This document shows, one piece after another, positions 12,256 to 26,535 of a DNA stretch of 64,000 nucleotides (positions are counted from its first letter, which is position 1; each line of letters begins with the position of its first letter). The DNA lies in NCBI GenBank assembly GCA_005281725.1, contig SSBO01000012.1:15143075-15207074 (forward strand), written 5' to 3'. The notes under the pieces were generated by a model that was given only the letters and a program-made list of their open reading frames with translations, was not told where the DNA came from and searched no databases. The DNA is from Wuchereria bancrofti. Lineage: Eukaryota > Nematoda > Chromadorea > Rhabditida > Onchocercidae. The translations under genes were made by a program, and so were the position numbers.

Positions 12256-13838
12256 TCGTCACTTTCTACAGCCTTTGATCTGAATGTTGTAAATGTCATT
12301 GTTACGTCTATGTTTATGAAACTTTTTTTTTTCTAATTTTTAATAGATTTACAATCTTCTAAAGTCTTTTTTTAATTCTAAAGGAATTGCAATTCTCGTT
12401 CTAAATATTGTTAATATGTTCCATTAAATTTGTTATTTTAAAAATTAATTTAGTTTGTGTTGTCTTGCTATGGTGTCGAAAACTTTGGAAAAATTATCAA
12501 AATTATTCATGGGAATGTACATCATTTTTCAGGTATCAAATCACACTTCATAAAAAATTGGGTTAGTTCAAAGTTCACGTATGTCGTAGATGTCTTAAGA
12601 CAGTGACAATGTATGGTTGATTGTGTAAGGGGTAGCATCTATTTCGTCAAAGTAAACTCATAAAATGCTTAACATAAAGAAGTGAGCTCCTATCAAGATG
12701 GCTTATTTAACACAACTTTTATCAGTAGATACTCCTGAAAATGAAATCTTATCATGTTATGAATTCAATTATTTTGTACACTTTTTATCTATCTATGGCA
12801 CTTGGCCTGGTACTTGACCCATGCTTTGTTTCCCAACTGTATTATTATATTGTTAAGGTGTAAAAAGATGGTAGATATAGATGTACTCTCTAATACTATC
12901 GATAGCTAATTAAGAGGATCATGATTATCATTTGGTAGTGATTTTGTATCCTAAATGTAATCTACATGTTGAAGAAAATTTGAACTAGGATAGATACTTA
13001 GGCAGTCTTAAGTTCAGAATTGGTAGAATTGCACTGAATCGAATTTACTCACCAAAAACGAAAAAAAAGCGCCATTGAGAACTAGTTTTTTTATTCAGTA
13101 GTGCTTTTGAAACTCTTAAATTCGAAATGGCGAACTGTTTTACCTCTGCATGACGTTTTTTTTTTTTTTTCTTTAATAATCGCGATATTTAAGTTGCAGG
13201 TGACATACTGAAATCAACAGTACTCTCTTAACATATCGTTGTAGCATGACCTAAACTTATACATTAGATCAGTCCAAACGATCACATTTTGTTGCTGGAA
13301 AAAGTTGTTAACGGTGTTTTACAACCGCTGAAAAAGGAAGAAAAGCTCTCGGTATTATTTGTACATAAAAGTACAATGAAGCAGCAATAGCAAACATTAA
13401 GGTATAATATAATGTGAGTACATCGAACGACACAACGTTGCAGGTGCACTAGAACTATGCTAATGGTTTCCTAATAATTGTGATTTCGGGTGATGTGTTC
13501 ATTACGAAAAATTGCTTGTGTTACACAAAAGCAATGAAAATATAATCAATAAGTTCACAAAATAAGATAATATAGCTTGGGTGTACTTCAAAGGTTAGGA
13601 TTCAGTTTTTTCCAACTGATGATTTTATATAATTCCCTAGGTAAATTTAAAAATTCCTAAAATTCTCACTCATTAAAATTAATTTACAAAAAACTGGAAT
13701 TTCACACAGGAACAGTTATTTTATAAGCGCATAATATAAACTACAGAATAAAGATATGTAGATATCAAAATGTCTTAAAATAATAGAACGACATTTCACG
13801 TTTATCACTCAGTAATTGCAACAGCAATCTCCAGAAAA
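12256..13838. other. Convergent intergenic region (3' sides of elp-3 and the bublin-like gene)
   Basis: No coding potential seen on either strand. It contains A/T homopolymer runs (for example a T run near 13147-13160). It must hold the 3' UTRs of both flanking genes, but no obvious AATAAA was found close to either stop codon. Confidence 0.5.
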
Positions 13839-16800
13839 TTACTGCCCGTTTGGTTTTGGGATTTCCATCTGGCTGATAATGTCGTACATTGATGCACGAT
13901 TCTTCGATATGTCAACACGACTTAGGATAGTTGAAATTTGTCGTTGAAAATCATCATCTTCTTGTTGGTTCAGTGCAATACGCTGCAAAACTTATCAGTT
14001 TTCATAAAAACTTTTATCGTCTCTAACTCTAAAAGCATTGAGATTCTAAAAGTCTCAGCTCAATACAATCATTTCAAATGAAATGAAACTGAGAATGATT
14101 AAAAAATCAAAGAAAGGAGGACAAGAAGCAGTGACATAAAGTCAACAAGATCTAGATGATATTAGCAGTACCGTTCAATAATGAAACTCGACCACATCAC
14201 AGAAATCAGATTCTGTCATTAACTCAAAAAAAGAATGGCAAAATGAAACGAACAATAAATATGTGAGTGCGTACATCAAACCATTATAACGTTCTCAAAA
14301 GAGAGATAATATAATGGAAACAGGAATGCATGAATTCGCTTTAGAAGATTAAGCATTTCACTTAATTCATTCGTTTTATAGAAAATTCATTCGTTTTTTT
14401 AGAAACTTTTCAAAACGATGAACAGAATAGAAATTTGCCGACATTAATAATCGGTAAATAAAATTTCTTTTAGACAAGGAATCCGATCAATTTCACAAAT
14501 GCATTTTGAAGTGAAAGGTCCTGAATTTAAAAAAATCATGATTGGAATTTGTATTGTGTTGCAAGAAAACAACTTTGATAAGTTGAATAAACATTCCAAT
14601 AAACAGAGTTACAACTAATGTATGAAGCACGGAACTTCCCTAATGTTTCTGTTTCTAAGAATGACAAGTGGGCTTCTAATATCATGAAAAAAACATATAA
14701 ATTTAAAAAATGCTATCTTTTCTGGGACCAACTGAAAACGAATAAATGTAGTAAACGGAAGAAATATTAAAAAAACCGCATAAGCAATCACTGATCTATT
14801 AAATGCACAAAACAAAAAGATTTTTAATAATCTCATATTTTTTAGTAAGCTGCAGAGTTTGGTAATAGGCAAGTGAACCGACAACTCTTCATTAACCTAA
14901 AATTTTGGTTTAAAATGAAATGCTTAAACTTTAGGTATGAAGCCTATGTCTTTAAAACATTTGAGATTACCAACAAAAGTTTTAAAATATACCAACAAAT
15001 TTGAGTGGCAAACAGGTCTAAGTTGTTTTAAGATTACCACGAAAAGTTCATAGGCTGTCAAAAATTAAAATCACCACAGACTATGACATTAACACTACTA
15101 ATTCCCTTTAAAGCCTTAGATGAAAAAAGACTAGAGCATATCTTCCTAAGTTTGAAAACCTCAGGAACTATTTCTGAAGTTCCACATCATTGTCATTTCC
15201 GCATAGTCCACCAGCAGAATATTAATTTTGGAGAAGGGAACTGGATATCAATTCCATATAAGTATACTAAAATGCAGTAAATAACATTTCGGAAACTAAC
15301 CACAGAAATGACTGCATAGGAGTTTGTGAAAAGGTCAAAAAAATTACCTCAAGAAATGTGATAATTATGAAAAACGAGTAAATAATGATAGACATTTTGT
15401 ATGGCTCTAGTAGTAAACAGGTTTTATTTCAATTCTATTTCATTAGAATGAACTAAAAGTTAGAAATTGAGTGGATAATTTTTCTAAGATAGAAGATTAA
15501 TCTAATCATTTTTATATAGCGCAGTGTTCAGATGAGATCGAAAAAAATCACTATCGTCTTTTTAATTAAAAACCACTATTTGTCTTTTTAATTTTTTAAT
15601 TAATTATCCAATACGGTATGCTACCACTCAGTGGGTACACATTCATGTTTCGGAATTGCGTAAACATTAAAATAAAACATAAACAAAAGTAGTTTTGGCA
15701 AAGTTTCTTCATTCCAATTTCATATGAAATTATAATGAATTGAATGAAAATCGCGCGAAATTTTTTTGTGAGTGCTGCAAACTATCTGTTCATGCATGAC
15801 ATTTCAGTGATCTTCTTGAAATAATTCAAAGGAAAAAAAGGGAAAAGAGTGATATCTCAACGAAATAATCTAGTTCTCTGTGTTTTTGTTTTTTCTTCTA
15901 TCCTTCCAGTTTGCTTGCATTAAAAGACCGGATTTTTATATATAAACGAAATTTAATTATGCCTATGAAAACAGGTCATTGGTCCATTCAGCAAATGAAT
16001 ACGTCATGAACTGACTTTTTTGAATACTTCAACTCAAATTAATACAACAGAAAGATCTGTACTTGAACAGTTATTCGAAGATTTGGTGAGCGATACATAT
16101 CCCTATAACCTGTTGTTGTATTTTATTGAAATCCATTTTCAAAAACATGTAATGTTCAAGAATGATTTATTGATTTTTTTGGACAAGAAATCGAACTTTG
16201 ATTCACTTGCTTACTTTCAAGAAAACTTTACTGTAACTTTTTGTAATATCGGAACAAATAATATCAATGTGTGGAAGGAGAGTGATGTGAATGACACCAA
16301 AGCTTTAAAAAGGAAATTGAATCCAGAATTCCTGATCAACTATTCAAATGCTCTTTTCCTTAAAAATTGAATTTTTGTGATCTGCTTCCACTGGAAACAG
16401 TATTCATACAATAAACTAACACGCTGAAAGTTGCATCCGAGTAATATTTACTGTTTCTTATTGAATAAAATTTAAAAAAAAAAAAATTTTAATTTAGATA
16501 ACTTATACTAAATACTTGGATACTACTTATGCGAAATTTAGCCAAGAAAAACAAATCATTGAAATACAACCTGAAAAGTTATATTTCCCAGTAAATACAG
16601 ATATAATCTAATCCCACGAACCGTCGACGCAAATAGTCCTAGTACCCTGGTATACCTATTCCAAATTCATGTTTACATTGTAGAAAAATTTCCCGCTTCT
16701 GTTTATTACTTTCGTTTTTTTCAATTACAGAGAAACAATCTTACTTCGTGAAAAGAACGACGTCTTTTCTCGCGTTCTTCTCTTTGATGTTTCAAAGTAT

Positions 16801-18674
16801 CCATCAGTTTTTCATTGTGGGCTTTGATCCTTTCCTCAACTTTATCCATATAATGGTTCAAATGATCCAATTGCGAATCCAATCTTCGAATCTCTACAAA
16901 GAAAAATTTACAACATACTAAAAATACAGTAAAACAAAAATTCATTTTGCAAGAAATGAAACATTCAACAATTATTAGAAAAATATAAATTTCCAGATTA
17001 AATGAAATGGGAAATGATTCATAAAATGCATATTTATATGCAGTTACTTTTGTTTGGCCTAGAAGAAAAGAAGAAAAAGACTGGTAGTGCTAGCTTTACT
17101 CATCTATCCGTTATAAACGAAGACAGTTAAAAATGTAAAAAGAACAATCATAACTTTTTTGTCCTTCTAGGACATAGCTTTTGCAAAGCTTTGTAAAAAA
17201 ACTTTAGCTTTCTTTAAAAAAAATCCCTTGAACAAGCAAGTAATGGTTTTAATTTTGCTTAGGAGAGAAAAGTCAACAAATTCCATTGACAAGTAAATGT
17301 TCTCAAACGTTTTGAAATTCAAAAAAGTAGTCTTTTTGCTAGAACTTACCTTCATTCCCATCATCTTCAGGTGTGATTTCGTTCAGAACTTCTAGACCAT
17401 GTTGTAATACCGCAAGTGAACTATTTTTATTGTTTTCATTCCTTTCTGGTACAGTACCATTTGTTGTTACCTGCAATATCTCAATATTTTAGAATCTGAG
17501 TATTGGGAATTAACTTCTTTAAAGTGATTTGAAACTTACATATTTAAAATGCAATTAAAATTATTACTTACGATAATTAATAAATTGATTAAGTTGAAAA
17601 GCCTAAAATCATTTTTAAGTTTATTAATTTCTATTAGATATTAGATAAAATTGGAATCTGAAAATATCTGCGAACCAAGACAACTGAAAGTACCCGGAGA
17701 TAGAAGAATACCAAAAACAGCTGGAATGACTATGTATAAGATAATGGTTTTAAGATTCCTTTACACTTAATGAATTATTCTGGTAATTTTGAAATGTGAC
17801 ATAGAAGGAAATAGTTTCAGAATCTGTTAGTGGGTAGAATTGCTGTCTAAAATCCATGTTATTTATCCGAGTGCTTAATTAAAAATCAATAAAGGGAGGA
17901 TATGAGGAAGTGATTCAATTTCTTTCTTCTCCAAATGGAAAAACAGTTTGGTAATGAAAATAAAGAAATAGTTCAATTAGTAGTCCATTTGTTTGAATCA
18001 TTTTGAAGGTTTTTGTGAAGAGAAGAAAGGAGTAAAAACATCATATATCATGACACGGAATGAATCTACTTTATAATTTAATACATTGTTAGCAGCATTC
18101 AAATTTCTAATTTAAAATGCCAATTTATAAAAATATGTTAGTAAATAACTGTGTGCTAGTAAATGGTTTTACATATACTTTATACGGAATATGTGTTGAT
18201 AGCAGTTTAAAGTATTTTGCACAAGAAGTACTATCCGGAAGCTAAGTTTGATTATCTGAAGATAAAATCCAGCAAGGATTCTTGTCTTTGCTTATCCAAA
18301 CAATCAAAGCAGCAGGATAACATTAATACTTCGCTTTGAAAACTTGCTATTTCTCTAGGATATAATTAAATAATGCACATAGATACCTGCTGTTGAATTT
18401 TGGAAAGCGGTCTGTTCCTCATTCGGACGACGGTTACACTCTCTTCGGCTTCCACTGATGGCAGCGATGATTTAATGGTCTGACCACTGCTCGATTTATT
18501 TTTATCGTCAGTTACCTGGCTTTGAACAGGTTCTAGCAGTTGTGGTTGTTGCTGCTGCTGAACATTATTGGCTGATGTGAAGGAGGATGAAATGGAGGAT
18601 AATGTTGATGATGACATTACACCCTGATGATTATTGTCACCATTAATTATCCTGTTTGTTTCATCACTGTTCAT
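13839..18674 (-). CDS. Bublin-like coiled-coil protein (BBLN/UPF0184 family)
   Basis: Exons on the minus strand: 18674-18387, 17470-17350, 16893-16745, 13982-13839; phases agree and give 233 aa. Residues 1-96 are low-complexity (Ser/Thr-rich, a QQQQQ run and many acidic residues) and look disordered. The centre, split over exons 2 and 3, reads EVLNEITPEDDGNE followed by a charged coiled coil with LDSQLDHLNHYMDKVEE and KLMDTLKHQREER. This aligns well with the core of human BBLN (C9orf16), whose spacing INSMLDQINSCLDHLEE is closely matched. The C. elegans relative BBLN-1 is an intermediate-filament-associated protein of the intestine. The last exon ends EIPKPNGQ. The long N- and C-terminal extensions are much more than the 83-aa human protein, so the gene model is firmer than the name. 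Confidence 0.7.
16020..16370 (+). other. 116-codon open frame inside the last intron of the bublin-like gene
   Basis: An unbroken plus-strand frame lies opposite the large third intron. Its composition (many Asn, Ile, Phe, Leu, Lys) is what AT-rich noncoding DNA gives, it has no recognisable domain, and it would start from TTG. It is listed because of its length; a function is not claimed. Confidence 0.12.
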
Positions 18675-20235
18675 TTAAAACAAATAGCTGCTGTTGCTTA
18701 TTTGGTAATGAACTGTTTTCTGCAAACTAAACTAAAACCAAAAATCCTTCGACATTTTTCCAGTGACAATAATAACGCCAGAAAAATAATGATTAATGTT
18801 AATTAACTAATAATAATAATGATAAACTTGGACGATCCGACGATTATCAAAAAATCACAAAAGACACTCAACACATTTCTAACTAATCCAGATGAACAGC
18901 AGATAGGGACGACATGATCAATCAATAGTACGATCAGTAATGTATTTTCGGTCCTGTCAAAGAATGAATACGGATATGGAGAAACAACTGGAAAAAAAAA
19001 ATAGCAATAAAAATAAAAAGACAGAAATGAGAACGATTTCTATTCCATGCCATTACATTCCTTCAGGTCATGGGTACGGCAAGACTGACCGATCTTGCAG
19101 TAGCAATTGTTGAATTGTGTCCAATAATCAATCCACTGATGTGTAGAAGTTGACCTAATAGTGAGGTGACATTACTTCTGCTAATATTTTCTCTCATAAC
19201 GGATAAATCCCTCAGTGACTGTATGTGCACAACTCTTTTAAATAATAACGATACATTCTGACCGATATCAAATGCAGTTCACTGAAGAAAATTAAAGAAG
19301 TGAAAATTGCAGTTGTTTGGAGCGCAAAGAACGATATGAAATGACTGAAAGACAGATATCAACCAGACAGAGGCAAGTCTCACCAAAAAGAAGTTACCCT
19401 ACGATTCATGCAAAATCATTTCGTTGTAATGTTTCTTCTTTCAAGCGCACAGAGAAAGGAACTCGGCTCTTGATGGGTACCATAAGAACCAGTAATTATC
19501 ATAATGATGGATAAATCGGTAATTTTTGTAGATTTTGGAAAGAGACATTTGTAGCAAAGAACAAATGCAATACAAGGAGCCAAGACATGAGGTTATTGCT
19601 GACCCATTGATAATTATTTTTCTTTTCAAAAAGCATGAAATGGAAATGCAGTAATTAAATTATATATACTGTCCAATTGTCGCTGATGGTAGTTGCAATA
19701 ATGATGAAAATTATACTTAAATGCTAGCACATCAACATTATTTCCAAAAACACCTTCTGATCATTTCCGGTATTTCTTCGGGACTTGCAACAAGGACAGA
19801 AGAGAGGAGTGTCAGTCACATGTGCAGCAATCAATACTTCAGTTTGCGACACTCTCAATTGGATCAATTTGGACTGTTATAATTTGGAGAAAAAAAAGCA
19901 AACAAGTTTTTTAATATTCTGAAGGATATGGAAATTTCAGTCTAATATCCTCCAAATTTCCCTTCTCTTCATCCATACACAACAATCAGTGATTACAGTA
20001 ATCTCTTATCATGATCATTTATTACTAACACTACTTCGTTGTTAGCATTCACAATAACCAAAATAACACTTTGTGAGTAAGGCATTGTAAACAAACAAAC
20101 AAAGGAGAGATGAATGACAGATGGATTTATGACTTTGAAAAAATCAAACAGAAAAGCTTTGAATTTGCTAGTAAGTAGAAAAGTATGTGAGCAATGACAA
20201 CAGTCCCAAATAATTTGTCACCAACCACTACTGTC

Positions 20236-20303
20236 TGCATATGTATGTATGTGTGTGTATGTGTATGTCTGTGTGTATATGTATACATATGCATGTATGT
20301 GAG
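20236..20303. repeat. TG/TATG microsatellite
   Basis: Alternating purine-pyrimidine tract built from TATG, TGTG and TATA steps. It is simple-sequence DNA; the short ORF running through it (rich in Cys, Met and Val) is a by-product. Confidence 0.85.
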
Positions 20304-23300
20304 TTCTGTGTGTATTCGGCTGATGACGCATACGTAAGTGATAAATCTATGATGCCACCAAATGAAATTTCGATGCTTTTAAAGTTGTTTAAATCAATGA
20401 AGCCATTTGTTTCATTGGAATTTTAATTAAGAAATCAATTATTAAAAAAAATTTTTTACGCATTTCAAATTAAAGTAGGAAAAAATCGCTATAGGATAAC
20501 TATGGATTCAATAGATGGAGTATAACCAAGCATTAATGATAATATTAAACAAATTATATGAGTAGCATGTCACAACATTGGGTTGCATAGTTTCATAAAC
20601 TAAGGTATTACTTAACATTACTGGTTACTGTTGACCATTGTTATAAGCTTTAAAAATACATAACAGCTACTGTTAAGACTGAGTAAATGAGTTCATTCTG
20701 TAATTCAATTCAGATATTATAATATTTCGTCTTCCTTTTGCTTTTCTCTGATTCTGAAAACCTGTTGGGATGGAAGTGAAAAAATGTTATATTCATTTCC
20801 TATTTTTCACTGGAAAATGTGTCCACACAGAAAAGATATGAAGTGTTTCGTTTCAGTCACAGCATTTCGTCATAATTATGACTAATTGCACTAACGTACA
20901 TCTAAATACGAATGGGCTTTGCTCCTCAAACAAAATAACATTCGCTCTGATCGATCAGCAATTCTCTTATTGGTTATACTTCGAAATATTTTAATTTTCC
21001 TTCCTCGAATTAGAAGAAAACCCAAAATTCTAATTCAAGAAGAATTACTCAGATTTCAGCAAAACCGGATAAAAGTTTCAGAACCATCGGAAACCTTCAT
21101 AAACGAGTAAAAAAAATATTGATTAAAAGTGGAGAGAAAAAATTTGTATGAGCTTTCCTCTCTTAACACATGTTTAAAGTAAAATAAATTTCCCGTATAA
21201 ATTGTGTTTATAATTCCCTCAAACGAAAATACTTCCAAATAAAAACTATGAAGGTCAAAAGTTCAGTACAGCAAATAAAACTTTTTTCGATTGAACAAAC
21301 ACAAGTTCCTCACATTTTCAAAAATATTCAAAAGGCCAATTAGTTCTGTAAAGAAGTTTGTTTTAAAAAAGTAGGAAAAGTTTTTTTGTTTTAATTTAAA
21401 GTACTACTACTACTGCTACTAGCCCTTCCACAACTGAGCATTTAAATAATTGAGGTAGCTCGGCGACAATAATCAAACTGTCAAAAAAAAAGCCCATAAT
21501 TTAATGCTGCTGTAAGTACTGCAAGTTGTTAATCACACATATTATCCCTTGCAACCATTTCGCAGAGACCGTTATTAGCTAAGTGACTTTTAATCGTTAG
21601 ATGGTCCACACTCCCGTTGATACTGCAGGAAGTGAGAGTACGTCATAAGAAAATGCCTTCTGATCAGATAAGCCGTAACCAATATTCTAATCTCTCAGCA
21701 CTCGCTTCTTACTAGTTCCAAGAAAAAACGCTTTTTTAAAAAACAATGATATTCAGAACAATCCCTAAATTATGTGACATCTAGTTTAAATTCCTTTCTT
21801 TCTGTCTACTTCATAATTTACGATCTACAAATGAAAGGAACAGAAATGACCTAATCAAATCATTTGCAATCGATCATTGCAAAAATGAGGATGGATGGAA
21901 AATATGCAAGCTTTGCTGAAACTGAATGAAAACAAAGCAGAAAAAAAAAACTGAAATTAAACTAATATTTTACGTTGCAGATTGCAGAAACAAGTCCGAA
22001 CTTGGTAACTTGCAAATGAATAAAAAAAAATAAGACAAAATTATCCAGAAATGTCCATATTCAGCGTTGAATGACGTTTCCATCAAAATGAAATTAACGC
22101 ATTCATATCCTATTATTCCGATGACACCCGTACCATTAGATAACTATAATACTACACAGAAAGGAATTTTTTGATAATCACATCGTCGAAATAGAAAGGA
22201 GTTTTTGGTAGAACGATGATGATTTGCTGCACTACAAACAGACGCTACCGCTGCTGCTGACGCCGCCGTTGGCAGTCGATCGAAAACTATACAAAAAATG
22301 AACAAAAGAAAGAAAAGTTATAGCAGTTAATCTGTTCTGTATTGATTCACGTTTTTTACCTTTCGAGCAAATGCATCATACGGCCTAAGTACTGTTATTA
22401 AACAGAATTTGCACAAAATTAGGAAGAAGAAAAGAAGCTGTAAAGATTATGGAAATGAAGTTAGTGAAATGATTGACACATTCCATTTTTATACACTTCG
22501 ACTTTTAATTTAAGTTTTGCGATCAATTTTTAATGAATTTTTCTAAAAGTCTACGGACAACATACATAGCGGGAGAGAAAAGCGGTAACTCAATTGCAAG
22601 TTTGATCTTTGCCTCTTACCTGAAAGGTAAGTAGGTTTAACCTCAAAGTGTTTGTCTATCGGGAATGTTTACACTAGCAATACTCGTTTCACATATTTCG
22701 AAGTAATTTTCAAGCTTTAGATGGAGCAAAAAGTAACATTTGTTCAGCAAAAAAGCATCAACTTTTCAAATTTTCAAATGCACGCGCCAAAGAACTGTAT
22801 GAGAAAAAACATTTCATAAAATTCCTATGAACTTTATACTGCAAATAAGAAATTTAGAAAATTTTTAAAATGATTCAAGCAAACATTTATGGTCAAAAAG
22901 TTAATATCAAAAAAGATTTTTTGCACATCAACACGTTGAAATATAATTCATGACAAACGCATCTTTGAATGATGTCAAGGTCTAAATTATTTTTGTACTT
23001 TTTTACACCAAGCATATATAATTCGAATATACGTAGACTTGTGGTTTAGATTGAAACAAAACACTCTAAGGCTTACTTTTTATCGAATGTGTACAAATAT
23101 AATGTATTTTAATCTATGGTTACTTGTGTTACTCAGAAATTATCTGAAATAAGGTGTTTCTCAAATAAGGTATTTCTTTTTTTCCTTTTTGATTTTACAA
23201 CATTTTTCTACTCTAGATCTTCTTTCCACTTCTTTCAAAAACGAACTTCGCTTTCTCTGATTTTGAACTGATAAGGAAGAGAAATAATGATAGCGGCGTA

Positions 23301-26300
23301 GTGGAAAAATGAAGAGGACATCACCCAAAATTGTATTGAAAATGATAAGGTTAAAAAAGAGATTTTCGTCCTTTTGACAGTTGAGAAGTTGACACCTACG
23401 TAGTAGATCGCATTGGCTATTGATATTGGCATTAAAGTCATATGAAGTAAAACTTTAATCTGTCTAAATTTATGTTTCTTTTTTCTTGTAGCGTATATTG
23501 CTTTCGTATTCCTAATAAACACTTAAACCAAATCCACACTTCATTTATATTTTTTTTTCCAAACTTACTGGTGATTCAATTCTTAAAATATTTCTTAAGG
23601 ATATTCGAAATTTCAATTTAAATACAGCCTTTAATTTTATGTCGAAATGCGCAAAGTCATTCAACTTCAAATCTAATTTGCAAGAACCGGGAATTTCAGA
23701 AAGATTTACTTCCTTAACTCAACAAATTCTTACTCAATAATCCCGTTTTTAAAAAAAATTCAATATCACACATGTTGGTTATCTTATGAATTATTTTTCT
23801 GAAAAATATCAAAGAGCAAATAATTGACTTTATTTGAGACAAAATTTGCATTTTGGCATAAATTTAATTTGCGTGAAAACTGATTGCAGATAATTACAGT
23901 GTGAAATGTTCGTTCTGGGATTCCTTCTACTTTGGATTCTTTCCTTGTTTAAATTTACCAAATCTTTTATTCAACTTAACAAAGAAACACAAATTTAGTA
24001 TCCGATCCCATCATACAGAAAAAAGATCTTTCGATTGCATTAAAGCGGTGCATTATGATGTATTGGAATGTGAATGACTTGAATGAATGATTTGACTTAG
24101 CAATATTTCAAACTGCCATTCCTCAACAAAAGTGCCACCGAAAACAATGGACAATTAAATATCTATTCAACCAGAAATCTTAATTCTTGAACAGGTAGTA
24201 GCTTCGAAATAACTAAGTGTATTACTTCGATTTAAAAAATAATTTTTTGTCTTAGTACTCTCAGAAAGTACTCAGTAAATTCTTTCTTCTCATTACAAAA
24301 AAGAGAAAAATCCTCCATCAAGAAGAGAAGCAGTTATCGAATCGAGAAAAACCTTCAATTTAATTTAACTCTGTCCATAAAAAAGTACACTTTTTTACTT
24401 TTCTACATTTCGTCCCATAGTCTCCTAAAAATCAATAAATTTTCTCACAAAAGCAGAAAAATGAACTTAAAAAAAATTTCCTACAGAGCTTTTCTGCAGT
24501 TTTTTCGAATGAATAAAAGCAAATGAAAAGATGGAAAATTTGTTCGTCCTGTTATATTTCGAAGTATATATGAATTGAAGTGAAATTAAATAATAATAGC
24601 AGTTTTTTAATTTTGTGAATTTAAAGGAAAATTTTCAAAAATTCTATAGTATAACAGCAAAAAAATCAAAACTTCCTTTCCAGAAGTCATTTTTTCTCCC
24701 TACTCAATTTTTAAATATCCTATTATATTTCGAAATATATAATAAATTGAACCGAGGAAAAAATAAAGAAAATAAATCTTTCAGAAAAAAGAGAAATCAG
24801 TTGATATTACAAAGTAAAAGCTCAGAGTAGTTACAGAATTGTTTTTCAGGAAATATCTTTGCTAAACATTTGAAAGAGATTCTGAAAATTGCAAAGTTAA
24901 TTTTATCCTAAAACTAATTCCTCAAAACTGAACCATTTGAAGTATATGTGGTCATTGATTGCCATCTATATATTAAAACAGAGTGGAAAATTCTAGTTAA
25001 TCCCAAGATACTTCAGACTTTTAATGTACTCATCACAGTATATAAATTTGCGTTGACTGCTAGTCGACGAATAGTTCCTCAAAAAGAAGCAATAAATGAA
25101 CAAATGTCAAAAGGTATTAACAATTGCACATGCAAACTGTGGACAAACTGAAAATTGTGATAAAATTAATGTTTTAATTGAAATTATGAATGACGCAGAT
25201 ATTCAGAAGCGAAGGAGTTGTGCTTAGCACTATCAGTTAGCGAAAGTGACCTTATTGCTTATTTAATATTTGATAAAGGACTGTACTAATGACCTTTCAT
25301 ATTCTCTAAAACGTGAAAGCTTATTAGTTCTAAGGATTGTGGCACGTTACTAATTGATAACTAAATAGTCAAAAAGGTCAAAGAAAATGATTATCAAACA
25401 AATACATTCAATTGGAAGAAATGAATGGTAAAAAGTACAGCAGTAAATCGCCAAGTGATTAGAAAGTAACTTAGCAAGCAATTTATGAGAGATAAGTGAC
25501 TAAGATATCAGTGAGCTGTTAAATTACCAGTGAATAATTAAATTATTACCAGTAAATTACCAGTGAACAAATAAGACAATATAAAAATAGAAACTAAAAG
25601 ATGTTAAAGATACAGCGATTACAATAAACGGAATTTGCATAGATCGATGAGTGAGTAGGAGAAACAAACAACTATCACTTGCTATCTTTTAGGTTTAAAT
25701 AGCATATATTCAGAAAAACATAAGGGAAATAAGGACGATGAAATTAGTTAAAATGTGAACTTTTATAGTGATTTAAAATTTTGGTTCCACATCTACTCTG
25801 ATGTTTGTTATTTTTTGAAACAATATCTATCACATATGATTCATCCTAATCGATCATTAAATTAAACTTGAGAGTTGGTTAAAGAAAAAGAAATTTAATT
25901 TGTCAAGTATTAAACGAACGATCAGTAAGAGGTTAACTACATGTGCCTCTTAAACATAATAAAACATAAGGAATATGATAGCATGCTTTATTCTGACTCA
26001 TACCTGTTACTTCCTTCGACTCTTTTATAAAAAAGCTGCATGCGCAATCTTTTTGTAACTTCAATTCAATAAATTCATGCTCGAATTTATTGAAATAAAA
26101 TCAAACAGTATTCTCAATCTTTGTCAAATAAAATGACATTCAATATGACCACATTAATAATTAATCAAAACGGAAGATAAGAAAAACATCTGATTAGTTA
26201 GTAATTAGGATATAGACAGAGTGAGTTTCTCGGCAAGCGTTTTTATCATTAGAGGTACATTTGAACAATGATTCACACTCTCATTATTTCCCGTTCCCAA

Positions 26301-26475
26301 AATATGAAAAAAAAAATCTGTGAAATTTATTGCAGAGATGGATTTCTTTTCTTCTTTTTGACTTTTCATCTTATCTTTGTATTTTATTTTTTTATTTTTA
26401 TTTTTTTTTTTGAGGAAAGCTATAAGACATCTGTTAGTTGAATAAAACAGTTCTTGCCCGATAGGATGCTTCACG

Positions 26476-26535
26476 AGAGAGAGAGAGAAAGATACGGAGA
26501 GGGAGAGAGAAAGGAAGATGAAAAAGAGAGAGGAC
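26476..26535. repeat. GA-rich polypurine tract
   Basis: An uninterrupted GAGAGAGAGA core followed by degenerate purine-rich sequence with a few pyrimidines. Simple-sequence DNA; no coding role. Confidence 0.75.
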
